This document shows positions 34,169-47,460 of a DNA stretch of 64,000 nucleotides, in pieces; within the stretch, counting starts at the first letter, position 1; every line of letters begins with the position of its first letter. Position numbers and translations under genes: made by a program. The DNA is from Cryptomeria japonica (taxonomy: Eukaryota; Streptophyta; Pinopsida; Cupressales; Cupressaceae), in contig NC_081407.1 of assembly GCF_030272615.1 (NCBI RefSeq), positions 439,297,213 through 439,361,212 of the forward strand. The letters run 5' to 3'. The notes under the pieces are model-generated. The model made no database searches, was not told where the DNA came from, and saw only the letters and a program-made list of their open reading frames with translations.

Positions 34169-34959
34169 CGAGGGAATACTGTTTGGGAATAGATAAAATA
34201 ACTTTCTTTTATTGGAGATTTTTGAAATAAATCTAGATAGAATAACTTTCTTTTATTTGAGATTTTGACTTAAATCCTATTTATTATTCGGTGATGTTTT
34301 AAATTTATGTATTTGCTTTGTTAAGAAATGGCAAAACGTTGATATGCTTGTTAGGACCCTATCATCTGGTGGGTTTGTGGTTGGACATAGTGGGTCAAGT
34401 CCCTAGTTAGGGTACCGTCAGACTAGAAACCCTTGTATTTGCTTTTGATGTGTTCAATTGTATCCACTTCAAAAGGGATCATTATGTAATTATCGACCGA
34501 GGTGGTTGTTGTATAGTGATTGTGTTCGCCTAAACGACAGAGATGCAATAGTCTTGAAACTTATGTAATCATAACTATATTAAATGCCAGAAGGGTCTTG
34601 CAGTTGAGTAGACTCGGAAATGTAGCCCTCTAGGGGTGAACTTCGAGATCATATTTGTGTTATGCGATGCTTTTGTTTTCTCTTGTTTCATACTTAGAGC
34701 TAGCATGTATGGTTGCATTTTGTAAGTGTATAATGGGAATTTAATGAAGTTATTTCTTGAATGCATGAATATAGTCATCTTGTTAAAAGTAGTAATTAGG
34801 GTCATAAAAGTTTGTAGATATGATTATGGAAAGTATTTTGTTAATGTTAATGAAAAGAAGTAAGCATGGAAAGAAACTCGCTAGGTTACAAATATTAGAT
34901 TAACTTGTTATAAATCTTGAAATTCGAACATATTGAATGGGTAACAAATATTGGATTAA

Positions 34960-35700
34960 TGTCATAATATCTAAATTGACATCTAATGGATGAACCTCAT
35001 TCGACTACTTATCGTATTATCTTAATAAATGAACATCATCATGTTAGCTATATTTCACTATATTGGATGAATTTATTTAGTTGTTTACGTTTTATTCTAA
35101 ACAAATAATCCTCACCAGATTAGTTTTATAATTGGATGAACTCAAATTGGTTATCCTCATTATAACCTTAATAAATGATCTTCATCATAATAGCTATAAT
35201 CGAACTAACATGGGAGAACTCATTTAGTTGTTTATATCTTAATCATAGCAAATGTATTACTTCATATTAACTTTATTTTAACATAAATGAGTGAACTCAT
35301 TAAGTTACCTATATCTTAACCCTAATGGATGATCTTCATAGATTAATTACATTTTATCCTCTATAAATGAACTACGATTTATTAGTTGGTTATGTTTAAA
35401 CCCAAATGAAGGAACCCCCTCATTATGTTATTTACATATTTAATTCTTAATGAATGAATTTCATCTTATTAGCCATACTTTTAACTATAAAGGGTGATCT
35501 CATTTGTGGTTGGTTACTTTTAAACCTAAATGAACGAACTTCGTTATATTAGTTTCATTGTATCAAAAATGGATGGACTCGTCAAGTTAACCATACCTAA
35601 ACCCTAATGGGTGAATTCTTAAGTTAATTATGTTTTAACTTCATTGAGTAAATATCCTCTTGTTAGCCTCATCTCCAATCATAATAGATGAACGCTTCCT
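34960..35700. repeat. Degenerate ~55-60 bp tandem array in the LARD-like LTR
   Basis: A theme of AATGGATGAACTCATT, then TTAGTTG and TTATATCTTAACC, recurs about a dozen times with many changes. Repeated in the 3' LTR at about 42960-43680. It lies downstream of the TATA box, so it would be transcribed. Confidence 0.7.
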
Positions 35701-36012
35701 AAATTCTAAAATGTCAATTTATCAAACAAAACATATCCATGTCTTAAGTAATAACTTATAATTAAGATATCCACCTTAATTGAATCTAATGTCGTGAGTT
35801 GAGTTAGGTGTAAGGTTACGTAATCACGTTGGGAAAATCCTTAGGATTGTTGAGTCTTTCATTGTGTTATCTAAGCGTTAGATAACTCCAATGTATCTTG
35901 ATGTTGTGTCTTAATGTTAACACTCTTATTATTATATATAAAAAAAATATTTATAGTCTGAAAGAGTGTTTTAGCTTTATCCCTTCGGGGTTTCCTGGTG
36001 GGGAATTATACT

Positions 36013-36024
36013 TGGTATCAGAGC
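36013..36024 (+). promoter_or_regulatory. Primer binding site of the LARD-like element
   Basis: TGGTATCAGAGC, two bases inside the 5' LTR end. It is the same tRNA-Met match and the same two-base spacing as in the nested chromovirus. Confidence 0.92.
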
Positions 36025-39000
36025 CCATGTTGCAACACTGGGATCTCTGGTTTTGCTTGTGCCCTTAGTTGGTGTGTGGTGTATCGACCTTATGTTGTAT
36101 GCTTTTCCTCCTTGATGTGTGAGTGTGATTGAACAAACCCTACTTGTGTGTAACGCGTGTGTTCACACCATGTTTTCACCTTCTTGATGTGGGTGCTTGG
36201 GAGTGATTGTATGTGTTTTGTTACTTATTAATGTCTTGGTCTACGACTTCTCTTATTCTGAAAGAGAATCGTATGTACCTTCGTTCTTGATTTGTTTTAC
36301 TCTTTTGACTAATCCATCTGGGTTGGTTGGTATTGTCTTGAATCTAAAAGTACGAAATATGCTTGTTATGGTTATGATCTATCTTAGTGTTGTCCACTAG
36401 AAGAAACGAGTATGGCAAAAAAAATAAAAATAATTAAATGCTTATTTTGTGGTAAATTAAATGACTATCACCCTTCCTCCTCTCTCTCTCACTAGAGATT
36501 AAAATGTTTTTGATATTGGTAATTATCTCTTATTTAAGTAATCTTATTTCAAGAGAAAGGATGGTATTTCCTGAGCCCTTGTGTGAGCCTTATAATGCTT
36601 ATGTGTTTTTTTTTTAAGATTGTGAAAGGGATTTGGTTTGGAAGTTAATTTTGGTTAATGAGAGAAAATTGTATGTTTACATTAAGGATTCTCCATGTGC
36701 TTTGTAGGAGTAATATAATAAAGTCCATCTTAGATAAGGTGCATTAATATGCGCATAGTTGATCTTGTGAAAATTGCTTTGTTGTGAAAAAAGTACCAAA
36801 AGAGAACATGTTACAGTAGCTTCGAGAGTGTGTTAGTGTGTTCCACGAAAGATTGTTTTATGTGTGTCTTCAAACTAGTTGATTTAGGACCTATTTTAGT
36901 AACGCACCATTTAACTTGCTTTGGATATAGATAATTGTCTTATTGTGTTTAGAAAGAGCAAATGAAAGACTTGTTAAATTGTATGCATTAATGTGTAATA
37001 TCTAGTAGATAGCTCCTCATTTACCTTCTTGTTGTATTATGAATTTTCAATGTTAAGATTCCTTTGGCACCCTCCTAAAAGATAGCAAAATGAAAATCGT
37101 GCAACTAAAATGATAGACTTATATCTGAGCCTATAGTTTGATCTTGTAGATCTTGTGTATTCATAGGAAAAAAAAAAAAAAAGATGATTTTTCCAACTCT
37201 CTTCCTCCTCTTGCCTAAAATATAAGGTTGTTGTTTTTGAAATGCTATTAAGAATGCAGTGATTTAAGAAGAATTTTTATAACACATATGAAATTGTATG
37301 TTTTCTTTGGCTTCTAATTGAATGAGGAAAGTTTTTCACCTTGGAAAAGAAAATTGCATAGTTAGTAATGTGAATGAAAATGCTTAGTGGAATTTGAGAA
37401 AGATATCGGAATGACTTTATTTCCTTGTGTAAAATTGAATTGTTAAGAATTTTAGTATGTGTATCTAGAGTAAACTTTATTTAGCAAATCATGTGAAAAG
37501 CATAATTAAAACTTCTCTTAAGTAGATGATAGCATATTGAGAAGTACTCCCCGTAAATGTGACTGAACTAGTAATGGTGCTATTCCTTGTGTGTTGTAAG
37601 AAACCCGTACTTGCTATGTGTGCCATGGGATGGTAAAGTAATCAACCATGGGGGATATGTTTTCTTATGAGGATGGGAAACCATACCTATTTATGTGATG
37701 TTACATATTTGTTCCCTTACTGAGTGCCAACCCACGGGTTGTTGATAAGTCAGTATGTGAAGGGGTAGTATTAGGAGTCACCATTCCTTGAATAGTATGA
37801 ACAGCATATGAGTAATGTCGACGCGAAGCGACTTTAGCTTCCCTATCTCGAGGAAAAATATAGTTATATAATGAAACTGTATTATAGGTGTACTCAATAC
37901 TTTCCCTTGTGATGACTGATTTATGAGGTTCATGTGTGCCAGCCTAATTCCTATCCTTTATTTTGAGCATATAGATGACAGTTCTTGAGCATAATGATGG
38001 ATTTTATTGGAGCATCTTTTTCCTTGTCCTCATGAGAGGTGTGTTATTTTTCACATGAGCTACCAATTGACTAGTGTTGGTAGACTTGTGGGTAGACCTT
38101 AGCCATGTATACCTCTGGCTTACGACAAGTATCCTGAGAGGTACGTTGCTATGTGGGGTGTGACCTGTGCGTGCCTTATCCACGAGGTACACTGCCATGC
38201 GGGATACATCCATTGCGTGCCCTTTCCACTTGGAGTATTGCCATGTCGTGCTGAGACACGATGCAAGATGTAGTAGACATGGCCATGCGGCCTACCGATA
38301 GGTATAGGGTAGAGCCATGCTGCATGACGACGTGATACGGGGTGATGTCAAGGTGCACACTGCCATGCCATGCGGATGTGTGACTAGGCCACACCACATG
38401 GTGAGCTGCTGCGATAGCTAGATGATTGTTCCTTCCTTCCTTGTTGATGGCTAGCTGCTAGTCACGTAGTGATGTAATGTGCAATTATGATCTTCTTTTA
38501 TTATTTATTTATTATTTATCTTCTAGTGGGCTAGCAATTTATTTTATTTTGACCTTGAAGGTTTAGCCACGATCTTGCAATCTTGTTTTTACTTGATTTG
38601 ATGTTGCAATTCCAGAATTATTTTCTTGCCTTACTGTTGGAATTGATGATTATTATCTTTATTCTTCTATACTTGGGTGGCTAAACTGGTTTATCCTTAC
38701 TGTTTTCGTAAGTTGGTCTTGTGTTGCAATGTGAATTCCTCTCCAAGAACGTAGGAGACGGTCTTGGATGAGTGTATACGAGGAAGTAGACGTAGGGAAC
38801 CTTGAGGATGGAGGTATGTGAGGCTGTGAGACAGCTAGGATCCACTACCTACCTATGAGTGGTGACCATCTCTTGGAGGCTAAACACCTTACGCAACAAG
38901 GGATACTCATGAGGGTCTTGTATGGAAGGTAGCACCGCTATGGTGTACCCTAGCACCATCAAGCCCTTGAGTGAGATGTTGGATATTGATGATCATGTTA

Positions 39001-39667
39001 TTTGTTCTGAGATTGGGCATAGAGATGCTGATCATGCATGTTACCTTTGACCGAGCATTAGACATGCTCACATGTGGCCTTTTGTGTAGTGCAAATTCCA
39101 GTTATGTGGATGGTTATTATGTGTAATCATGGTTTAAATGGTGTTAACTTGTCACTATGTTATGGGACATAGTCATTGGAAAAGTTCTTATATACCTGGA
39201 AAGTGTAAACAATTGAGTTATATACGTTGCTCTTATTTATTGAAAGTTAACTTGGTCGTAGAAATTTATATTTGAAGCTAGTTATATGTGATAAAGTTTT
39301 GCTGAAAGAGGTATGGGTGAAAGAATTTGATCTTGATGGCATGTTTACTTGTCATGTTTGATAGATGAGTATGGTAACTGTTGTCTATATCTTTTAATTG
39401 CTTTAGCTTGGTGTAATGAAAGGAAGGAAAAATTCTCGTTCTCTACTATGATTGTGTGTAAATTCTAGAATATTTTAAGAAGTGTATGATTTTAGATGCA
39501 TTCTGCTAATGGATAATGACATTCGTAGAGGATTTATAAATAATGTTTTAAATTGTTGACAAAATAGTTATTTGTGCAAATTGATAATTGTTAATTCAGC
39601 TTAAGGGTTAATACGTGTTGTATGACTTCCGCTTAGCCTTGCGACTTCCAGGAGTAAGTCAAAACCT
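36025..39667 (+). other. Non-coding internal region of the LARD-like element
   Basis: No frame longer than about 75 codons has any recognisable domain. A GC-richer part at 38090-38420 carries repeated GCCATGC, CCATGCGG and GTGCGTGCC words every 30-60 bases. The remainder is AT-rich. This RNA segment could carry packaging signals, which is inference from the class. Confidence 0.6.
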
Positions 39668-39678
39668 AGGGGGGAGAA
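39668..39678 (+). promoter_or_regulatory. Polypurine tract of the LARD-like element
   Basis: AGGGGGGAGAA immediately before the 3' LTR. Confidence 0.88.
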
Positions 39679-41946
39679 TGTAATGCCCTACCCTAGTCGG
39701 CCTTGTAAAACTCTTTTGACCTTGGTTGACTTCCTATGTAGCATTCTTGAATGGTTGATTAAATGTGATGAAATGTTGAAGATTAGATAATATAAATAAT
39801 TGTGCATACCTATTATTGTGCTTTTGCATCGATTCTTGTGTAAATGTAATTGTTTCCCTAATTCTTGTTATAAATCTTGAGCTAGCGCCTTCATTGAATA
39901 TGTATATATATGTATGCTTGCATGACTCATGGGTGCAGGAGATTGCAAGTACTATACCGCCTAGGTGCGAGGTTCATCTCCATTGGGATTCGCAAGGTTG
40001 AGTATACCTCCTTCATCCTTAGGATTTGGATTAGGTGGTCATAAAACTCTCATCTTGCCTTAGCCATGATCAGGTGAGCATCGTGTGTGGTCCGTAGGGT
40101 TCCTTTATCGTTTGGGTTGCGTGTTGTGTGATTGGTGGACTTTCTTGGTTTGTGTGCCTTGCATGTGGTAAATGGAGTATGTTATCCTAAGTATTTAATT
40201 CCAATTAATGTGTGGATGTACGCATTTGTAATTGAGAAATTTAAAATAGATAGTTTTCTTTTATATGATTAATCGTTAATTTAAGAGATCACTTTATTTA
40301 TATTTGTAGCAAGCTTAAGTATGTAATTTGAATTAATGTGTTCATTTACACATTAGTAGTTGAGAAATCAAAATAAATAGGTTTCTTTTAGGTGATTAAT
40401 CAATAATTAAAAGGATCACTTTATTTATGTTGTAGCGAATTTAATTTAATGGTTAGTTTTAAATAATGAATTTAATTAGTTTATGCGTTAAAAAAAAATA
40501 AAAAAATATTTAAAGTTATTTGAAATATAATTAATTTAACCACTTTTGCATTTTGGAAAAGAAAGGGTAAATTTTATTATTTAAAGAAAATCATTTTTAA
40601 TTTGTAAAGTTTGATATAGTGTAAACAATTGATTTTGGAAATTAAGGTAATTTAAATACTTTACCCTTGTCAATAGTTCGAAATATAAATTTTGGCTTAA
40701 TTAATATTGAGAAATTAAAATTAAGATTAAATAAGAGAGAAGTATATTAATTAGAAAATCAAGTTAAATTAAGTTAATAGTTGAAAAGAATTATTATTTC
40801 TTTTTATTTTAAAAGGGCTTAAATTTCAAAATTAGAAATTAGGTCAAAATTGGTTCCCATTTAACCTAGGTTGAAAAATATTTTTGGGGGTTGTTGAATT
40901 TTTGGAAAGAAAAATATGGGGAGGAAGATTTAGGGATTTTTGGGCAAGGATGGATTTCTATAGCTGCAAGTTGGGGGCTCTTCTTCAAATTTTACCAGGA
41001 ATGCTAAAGAGGTAGGATTCTGATTTTCCCTTTTGTTCTTTGCTAAATAAATTAAAAAAAAATGGTATTTGGTGGTTCTTCATGAAATGCTAGTTTTAAA
41101 ATATCCATGAATGCTCTTAAGATTTAAGTTTTTAGTTTGAGTATATTGATTTGTTTCTTGGGTCAAGATTGTTTAACAAAAAAAAATAGATAGATGGGAT
41201 TTTATCCATATGTGTATTCGAGAATCATGATCTTGTTGAGAAAATTTTTCCCCATTTTATTGTTTTAACATTCTCGAAAAAAACAAAAAACATATGACTG
41301 TGGCTGTGAATGAGATTTGGTGATTTTATTTTAGTTGGAGTTATTTTAGTTTTTATTTTAGGTTTTGATTTTAAATAAAATCTAAGGTTTTATTTTATAA
41401 AAAAAAAGGGAAAAACGAAATTAAAAAGAAAAAAATATATATTTATTGGGCTAGGGTTTGACGACGGAGGAGCCGAAGCTTGGCTCACACCGCCGCCCCC
41501 TTCCCCTCCTTCCCCGTAGGTACGTAGTGACCTGCACCCGCAGCGGCCGCAGGAACCTGTGCCTGCAAGGGGCCGCAGGGGCCTGCGCCCGCGGCGACCG
41601 CAGGGAGCTGCGCCGCGGTGGCCGCAGTGAGCGGTGCTGCGGTGGCTGCAGGGGGGAGCTGCGGGCCTCTCCCGTGATGGGAGCTGGGCCCTATAGTGGG
41701 TCCCCCATTTTCTTTTTCTTATTTTTATTATTTAAAAAAAAAATAGTTTTTCTTAAAGAAAATAAAACTTTCATTATTGCATAATGTAATTTTTTTTAAA
41801 AAGAAAAGTTCATTTTATTTTTAATGTTAAATATTAGTAAGATATATTTTATTAACAAGGGTTAATAAATATATATTAATTAATATTAAATTTGAAATAT
41901 TTGGATTATTCAATCCGTTATTAAAATATATATATTATTAATGGGA

Positions 41947-42039
<93 letters not shown>

Positions 42040-43992
42040 CAATTAATTGAAAATCATGCATTAATAAATTATTAATTGTTTATATTTTTATTATACAAGG
42101 GCTAATAATTATATAATGATTAATATTTAAGTTTGGGAATCTGTATAAATGAGGGAATACCTTTTGGGAATAGATAGAATAACTTTCTTTTATTGGAGAT
42201 TTTTGAAATAAATCTAGATAGAATAACTTTCTTTTATTTGAGATTTTGAATTAAATCCTATTTATTATTTGGTGATGTTTTAAATTTATGTATTCGCTTT
42301 GTTAAGAAATGGCAAAACCTTGATACGCTTGTTAGGACCCTATCATCTGGTGGGTTTGTGGTTGGACATAGTGGGTCAAGTCCCTAGTTAGGGTACCGTC
42401 ACACTAGAAACCCTTGTATTTGCTTTTGATGTGTTCAGTTGTATCCACTTCAAAAGGGATCATTATGTAATTATCAACCGAGGTGGTTGTTGTATAGTGA
42501 TTGTGTTTGCCTAAACAACAGAGATGTAATAGACTTGAAACTTATGTAATCCTAACTATATGAAATGTCGGAGGGGTCTTTCAGTTGAGCAGACCCGAAG
42601 ATGTATCCCTCTAGGGGTGAACTCCGAGATCATATCTGTGTTATGCGATGCTTTTGTTTTCTCCTGTTTCATACTTAGAGTTAGCATGTATGGTTGCATT
42701 TTGTAAGTGTATAATGGGAATTTAATGAAGTTATTTCTTGAATGCATGAATATAGTCATCTTGTTAAAAGTAGTAATTAGGGTCATAAAAGTTTGTAGAT
42801 ATGATTATGGAAAGTATTTTGTTAATGTTAATGAAAAGAGGTAAGCATGGAAAGAAACTTGCTAGGTTACAAATATTAGATTAACTTGTTATAAAGCTTG
42901 AAATTCGAACGCATTGAATGGGTAACAAATATTGGATTAATGTCATAATATCTAAATTGAAATCTAATGGATGAACCTCATTCGGCTACTTACCGTATTA
43001 TCTTAATAAATGAACATCGTCATGTTAGCTATATTTCACTATATTGGATGAATTTATTTAGTTGTTTACGTTTTATTCTAAACAAATAATCCTCACCAGA
43101 TTAATTTTATAATTGGATGAACTCAAATTGGTTATATCCTCATTATAACCTTAATAAATGATCTTCATCATAATAGCTATAATCGAACTAACATGGGAGA
43201 ACTCATTTAGTTGTTTATATCTTAATCATAGCAAATGTATTACTTCATATTAACTTTATTTTAACTAAAATCAGTGAACTCATTAAGTTACCTATATCTT
43301 AACCCTAATGGATGATCTTCATAGATTAATGACATTTTATCCTCTATAAATGAACTACGATTTATTAGCTGGTTATGTTTAAACCCAAATGAAGGAACCC
43401 CCTCATTATGTTATTTACATATTTAATTCTTAATGAATGAATTTCATCTTATTAGCCATACTTTTAACTATAAAGGATGATCTCATTTGTGGTTGGTTAC
43501 TTTTAAACCTAAATGAATGAACTTCGTTATATTAGTTTCATTGTATCAAAAATGGATGGACTCGTCAAGTTAACCATACCTAAACTCTAATGGGTGAATT
43601 CTTAAGTTAATTATGTTTTAACTTCATTGAGTAAATATCCTCTTGTTAGCCTCATCTCCAATCATAATAGATGAATGCTTCCTAAATTCTAAAATATCAA
43701 TTCATCGAACATAACATATGCATGTCTTAAGTAATAACTTATAATTAAGATATCCAACTTAATTGAATCTAATGTCGCGAGTTGAGTTAGGTGTAAGGTT
43801 ACGTAATCACATTGGGAAACTCCTTAGGATTGTTGAGTCTTTTGTTGTGTTATCTAAGCGTTAGATAACTCCAATGTATCTTGATGTTGTGTCTAAATGT
43901 TAACACTCTTATTATTATATAAAAAAAAATATTTACACTCCGAATGAGTGTTTTAGCTTTATCCCTTCGGGGTTTCCTGGTGGGACATTACA
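39679..43992 (+). repeat. 3' LTR of the LARD-like element
   Basis: It spans 4314 bases, with an AT run at 41949-42034 longer than in the 5' LTR, an ~80 bp segment at about 40612-40694 missing from the 5' LTR, and the canonical ACATTACA end. Confidence 0.92.
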
Positions 43993-43997
43993 CATTT

Positions 43998-44700
43998 GAT
44001 GAAGAAAAAGATTAAAGTTCAAACAAAAATGGTGGTGAGAAAGCCTTATTCATGGCTTTTGAGACATTAGTTAACAATACCAAAATGAGAATAGATGATG
44101 ACGATGATGATGGTTATGTAGTAAAAGAGATACTTTGCACAAATATAAAAGAAATAGAAAAGAGTATACTTGAAGAAGTGAAGAAATTTGAGAGGTTATC
44201 TTAGAAATTGAAAAAAATATAAAGAACAATTATTGATAAAAATTGAAATTGAAGAAGAAAAAATAATTTAAGAAGTTCTGACAAGAAGATTGCAAAACAA
44301 AGCCAAAGACTGTGAAAAATTAGAAGCAGAGATAGTTGCATTAAGAAAAGATCTTGACAACACCAATAATTAGCTAAAGATGAAATTTGAGAAGAGCACA
44401 TGAATACTTGATCAAATCATTGGAAGTCAAAGGTCACCACATGTCAAAACCAATACATTATAGAAGAGGTCCAGTTAGAAGAAATAAATTTGTAAGCAAG
44501 AATGTGTTTTCTCCTTTATTTGATTTCAATATCATTTGTCATAGGCTCAAAAACTATGGACACGTTGAAAAGAACTATAGAAGCAACTTTGCAAGTTTCT
44601 CTCTACCAAAAAATAACTTAAGGATTTTCCAAGTAGATAAAAAAGGTGATTCTAGGAAGATCTTGGAGAAGAAGTTGAATGAGCAAAAGTCTAAAAAATA
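43998..44700 (+). pseudogene. gag: Copia gag, C-terminal part after the LARD-like insertion
   Basis: It resumes the gag interrupted at 31802. Remnants include EKALFMAFETLVNN and an acidic DDDDDDGYVV, then a coiled-coil-like stretch in shifted frames (LTRRLQNKAKDCEKLEAE, MKFEKST, IGSQRSP) typical of Copia gags with long C-termini. Last is a decayed knuckle ICHRLKNYGHVEKNYRS. Stops and frameshifts are frequent. It ends at the GA microsatellite with no protease downstream. Confidence 0.75.
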
Positions 44701-44701
44701 T

Positions 44702-44802
<101 letters not shown>

Positions 44803-45044
44803 GCGTGTGTGTGTGTGTTTGAAAGAGAGAAAGAGTGTGGGGAGATAGAGAGAGAGAAGAAGAAAGGGATGGATGGAGAAGATGTATATGTGTGTGTGAG
44901 AGACAGAGAGAGTGAAAGAGGGGTAACGAGTGATGGGGAGGGAGGGAGAGGAAGAGAGGGAGAGGAAGTAGGGGTGGGAGGGAGGGAGACGATGTGTGTG
45001 TTTGTATGTGTGTGTGAGAGAGAGTGTGTTAGAGAGAGAGGACA

Positions 45045-47070
45045 CATTATGAAGGGTATGATGAACACCAAATGTTTTTTTTCATTTTTTACATTTGGCA
45101 TGCGCCATATTTGGCATGCTCCAAATTGTCTGCCTTGGAATACACCAAGCCTTAGGCATGGATTTTCCTTGGGCATCCAACCCAAAGGCTTGGACGCCCT
45201 TCTCAGGCCTGAGATGTGTTTTCCAACAAACATTAAAAAATTTCTTTTTTGTTCATGCTCTCCATCAGTTTTGCATGTGTTTCAATGCAAACAAAAAAAA
45301 ACACCATATAATCATCAAGCTCTCTCTTAGTTATCCAACAATAATTCTTTTCAAATTTTGATAATGTTAATGTCTTCATCTCTAATTTATTTTGTTACTG
45401 TGTCTGTTTTTTTGTCAAAAACCAACATGTCATATATTTCGGGGATAGAATTTTACTCATTTATCGAATTTTGAAACAAATTGCATTTTTAGAAACTAGA
45501 TTCAATTCTACACAATTTTAAAAAATGATTTTTTAATAGTTTTCACAAATTTTTGATGGGAGCACGCTCAAATTTCTATTTTTTCAGGATGTGTCCACTT
45601 TAGAAATTTATAAAAATTCAAATATTCATCAAAAACTTAGCCAAAAAATCTGGCATAAACTTTAATGTGTTAGCTACTTTCTCACCAAAGTGATTTGTAA
45701 AATTCTAAAAAAAAATTTATGTTTTATGGTACCACATTTGGTGCTATGTTATGTTTCTATAAAAAAAAAGGACCAATAAATGTGGTGCCCCTTTATGAAA
45801 CCCTTAATCTCCACCATCTTCAAAACGAATTTGTATTTTAGAAAGTAGATTTAGAGCACTTCAACTTTTGTTCTTGTTACATCTTCAAATTTTGAGTGTA
45901 CTTATCTTCAATTTCTCGTCTAAGTTCAAACTTTAATGATTTTAGAAAAAAAGTGGCATCTTAAGATCCCTTTTTTCTCCCCCGTCTTTGTGTACTTACC
46001 CATATGTCTTGTTATCCTAGCTTTCTCACATGGCATGGCATTTATTGTACTAACATACATTAATACTTTTTTAATATGCTTGTACTAAGGGGTTTTAATG
46101 TGTTAATTGTATAGGTTTTAGCTTCATTTCACTCATGCATGTTTTAAATAGTCTTTGGTAATTTTGAGTGAAGAAAAACCTCATTTTTATGAGCTCATTT
46201 GCAACATCTCCCTAGTGTGTGATCATGGTAATTTCCTATTCTTTTTCTATTCATGGGTTTGTATTTGTCTTATGGGTGTTTCTTGTCCATGCTTTGCTGC
46301 ATGTGTTTCTTCCATCTCCTTTTGTCGATCCCATGTTTCTTCATAAATATTATTTTAGTTTAAATGATATTTGGAACTTCCTTGTAGATTATTATTTTTT
46401 TGTTCTTTCTCTCATTTGTGTCATAGGTTTTATTTTAGGGTTCTTTATTAAATTGTTTCTTTCATTTTCATTTAATTTGTTTGTTTTTTCCTCTTTATTG
46501 AATGTATTAATTTTCAAACTTTTTGATCTAGTTTGGTTTTTATGGCTTCATCACACCTCATTGGCCATTGAGTTTCTCTTTGGACCCATGCCTTCTTTTT
46601 GGAGGCATTCATTCATTTCTTTGATCTTTGATAGCCTCAATTATAAATTTAATTTTTTTTTAGTCTTTTGGCCTTTTATGATTAGGGTTAGTCATTAACA
46701 CCCACCCCTCATCCCCTTAGGAAGTAAGATGGTTAGCTAGTCCTTGAATTTTTTGCCCATTCCCTTTATTTAAATTTGAAGGTTTCTTGATCATCAATGA
46801 TTGCTCGCCTATACCTTAATGCTTCACTCTTATTATCATAAGGGATAAAAGGTGTTCTCCAATGTATGAAACTTAAGAAAAGGAGATGAGAGGTTAGGAA
46901 AAGAACAAGGGCACTTTCTCACCTTATGGCCTTGATTCCTTTTTCTTAGAAGAAGACCTCGCTTCTTATGTTGAAAAGATGGTTGGTATCAGATCTCCAC
47001 TAATGAAAACTACCAAGACATCAAAACAAGATCTCAAGGTGTATAGATTAGATGAGGGCTTGAAAGTGCA
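45045..47070. other. AT/T-rich spacer, no supported gene
   Basis: A 159-codon T-rich frame at 46219-46698 encodes a run of Phe/Leu/Ile with no start context or domain. I treat it as chance. No element ends are seen. Confidence 0.5.
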
Positions 47071-47074
47071 AATT

Positions 47075-47460
47075 CTAGATGATTTGAGGTGCATCAATGC
47101 CAGGTTTGGAACTATCCCTAGTAGGCAAGTTACTAGCATATAGACCCAATGTTGACCAAGGTAGGAAATGGGCTAGTTATGTTTGGAAGTTGAAAGGCAG
47201 TGTTATTGTTAGTACAATGGCCAATGGTCTTTTTTATTTGTTTTCGCGACTAAATAGAATCCAATAATTTTTTTAATTAGGGTTCCTTGGGCTTTAGATA
47301 AGGTTTCAAGAACTTTCTTTCTTTATGTAAATGGAAGCTGGGCTTTGATTCATCTACAAACCCAGGGTCTATAGTCCCAACTTGGATCCACCTTTGAGTT
47401 TACCTTTAGAATTTTGGACTTACCGAATTTTTTATGGTACTGCAAAATAATTTACTAGCA
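47075..47460 (+). pseudogene. DUF4283-like fragment (LINE ORF1-type)
   Basis: The frame near 47094-47266 reads SLVGKLLAYRP, then RKWASYVWKLKGSVIVS and MANGLFYLFSR. It is followed in another frame by KWKLGFDSSTNP and PTWIHL. This order (VGKLL, W..WKL.G, NG.F, F.P....PxWI.L) is that of the plant DUF4283 domain, which sits in LINE ORF1 and related mobile proteins. It is short, frameshifted and isolated, so a dead fragment. Confidence 0.65.

Larger units (their letters stand above)
31803..36010 (+). repeat. 5' LTR of the LARD-like element
   Basis: In order: AT-rich U3, a GC-rich block (33500-33770), an AT run (34022-34049), a TATA box TATATAAA (34161-34168), a degenerate ~55-60 bp array (34960-35700), and near the end CCC-TTCG-GGG (35981-35990), a UUCG-type tetraloop hairpin. 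The terminal dinucleotide is TA (ATTATA) instead of the CA kept in the partner LTR. Lacks an ~80 bp segment present at about 40612-40694. Confidence 0.92.
31803..43992 (+). mobile_element. LARD-like element (large LTRs, no coding capacity)
   Basis: It spans 12,190 bases with LTRs 31803-36010 (4208 bp) and 39679-43992 (4314 bp) around a 3.67 kb internal region. Ends are TGTAATGCCC and GGACATTACA, whose outer seven bases are inverted copies. The exact target duplication is CATTT (31798-31802 and 43993-43997). A Met-tRNA-type primer site and polypurine tract are present, so reverse transcription signals are kept, but I find no gag or pol motif in any frame. LTR and internal lengths match the published LARD class (about 4.5 kb and 3.5 kb in Triticeae). 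The LTRs differ by many substitutions and several indels, so it is clearly older than the chromovirus. Confidence 0.93.

Noticed and set aside
35981-35990. CCC-TTCG-GGG tetraloop hairpin near the LARD-like LTR end as a terminator
   Set aside because: A three-base stem is weak, and Pol II LTR transcripts do not end at such hairpins. Kept only as a note in the LTR entry.
46219-46698. 159-codon hydrophobic frame resembling a membrane protein
   Set aside because: The T-rich base composition alone gives Phe/Leu/Ile runs. No recognised family, no promoter or intron evidence.
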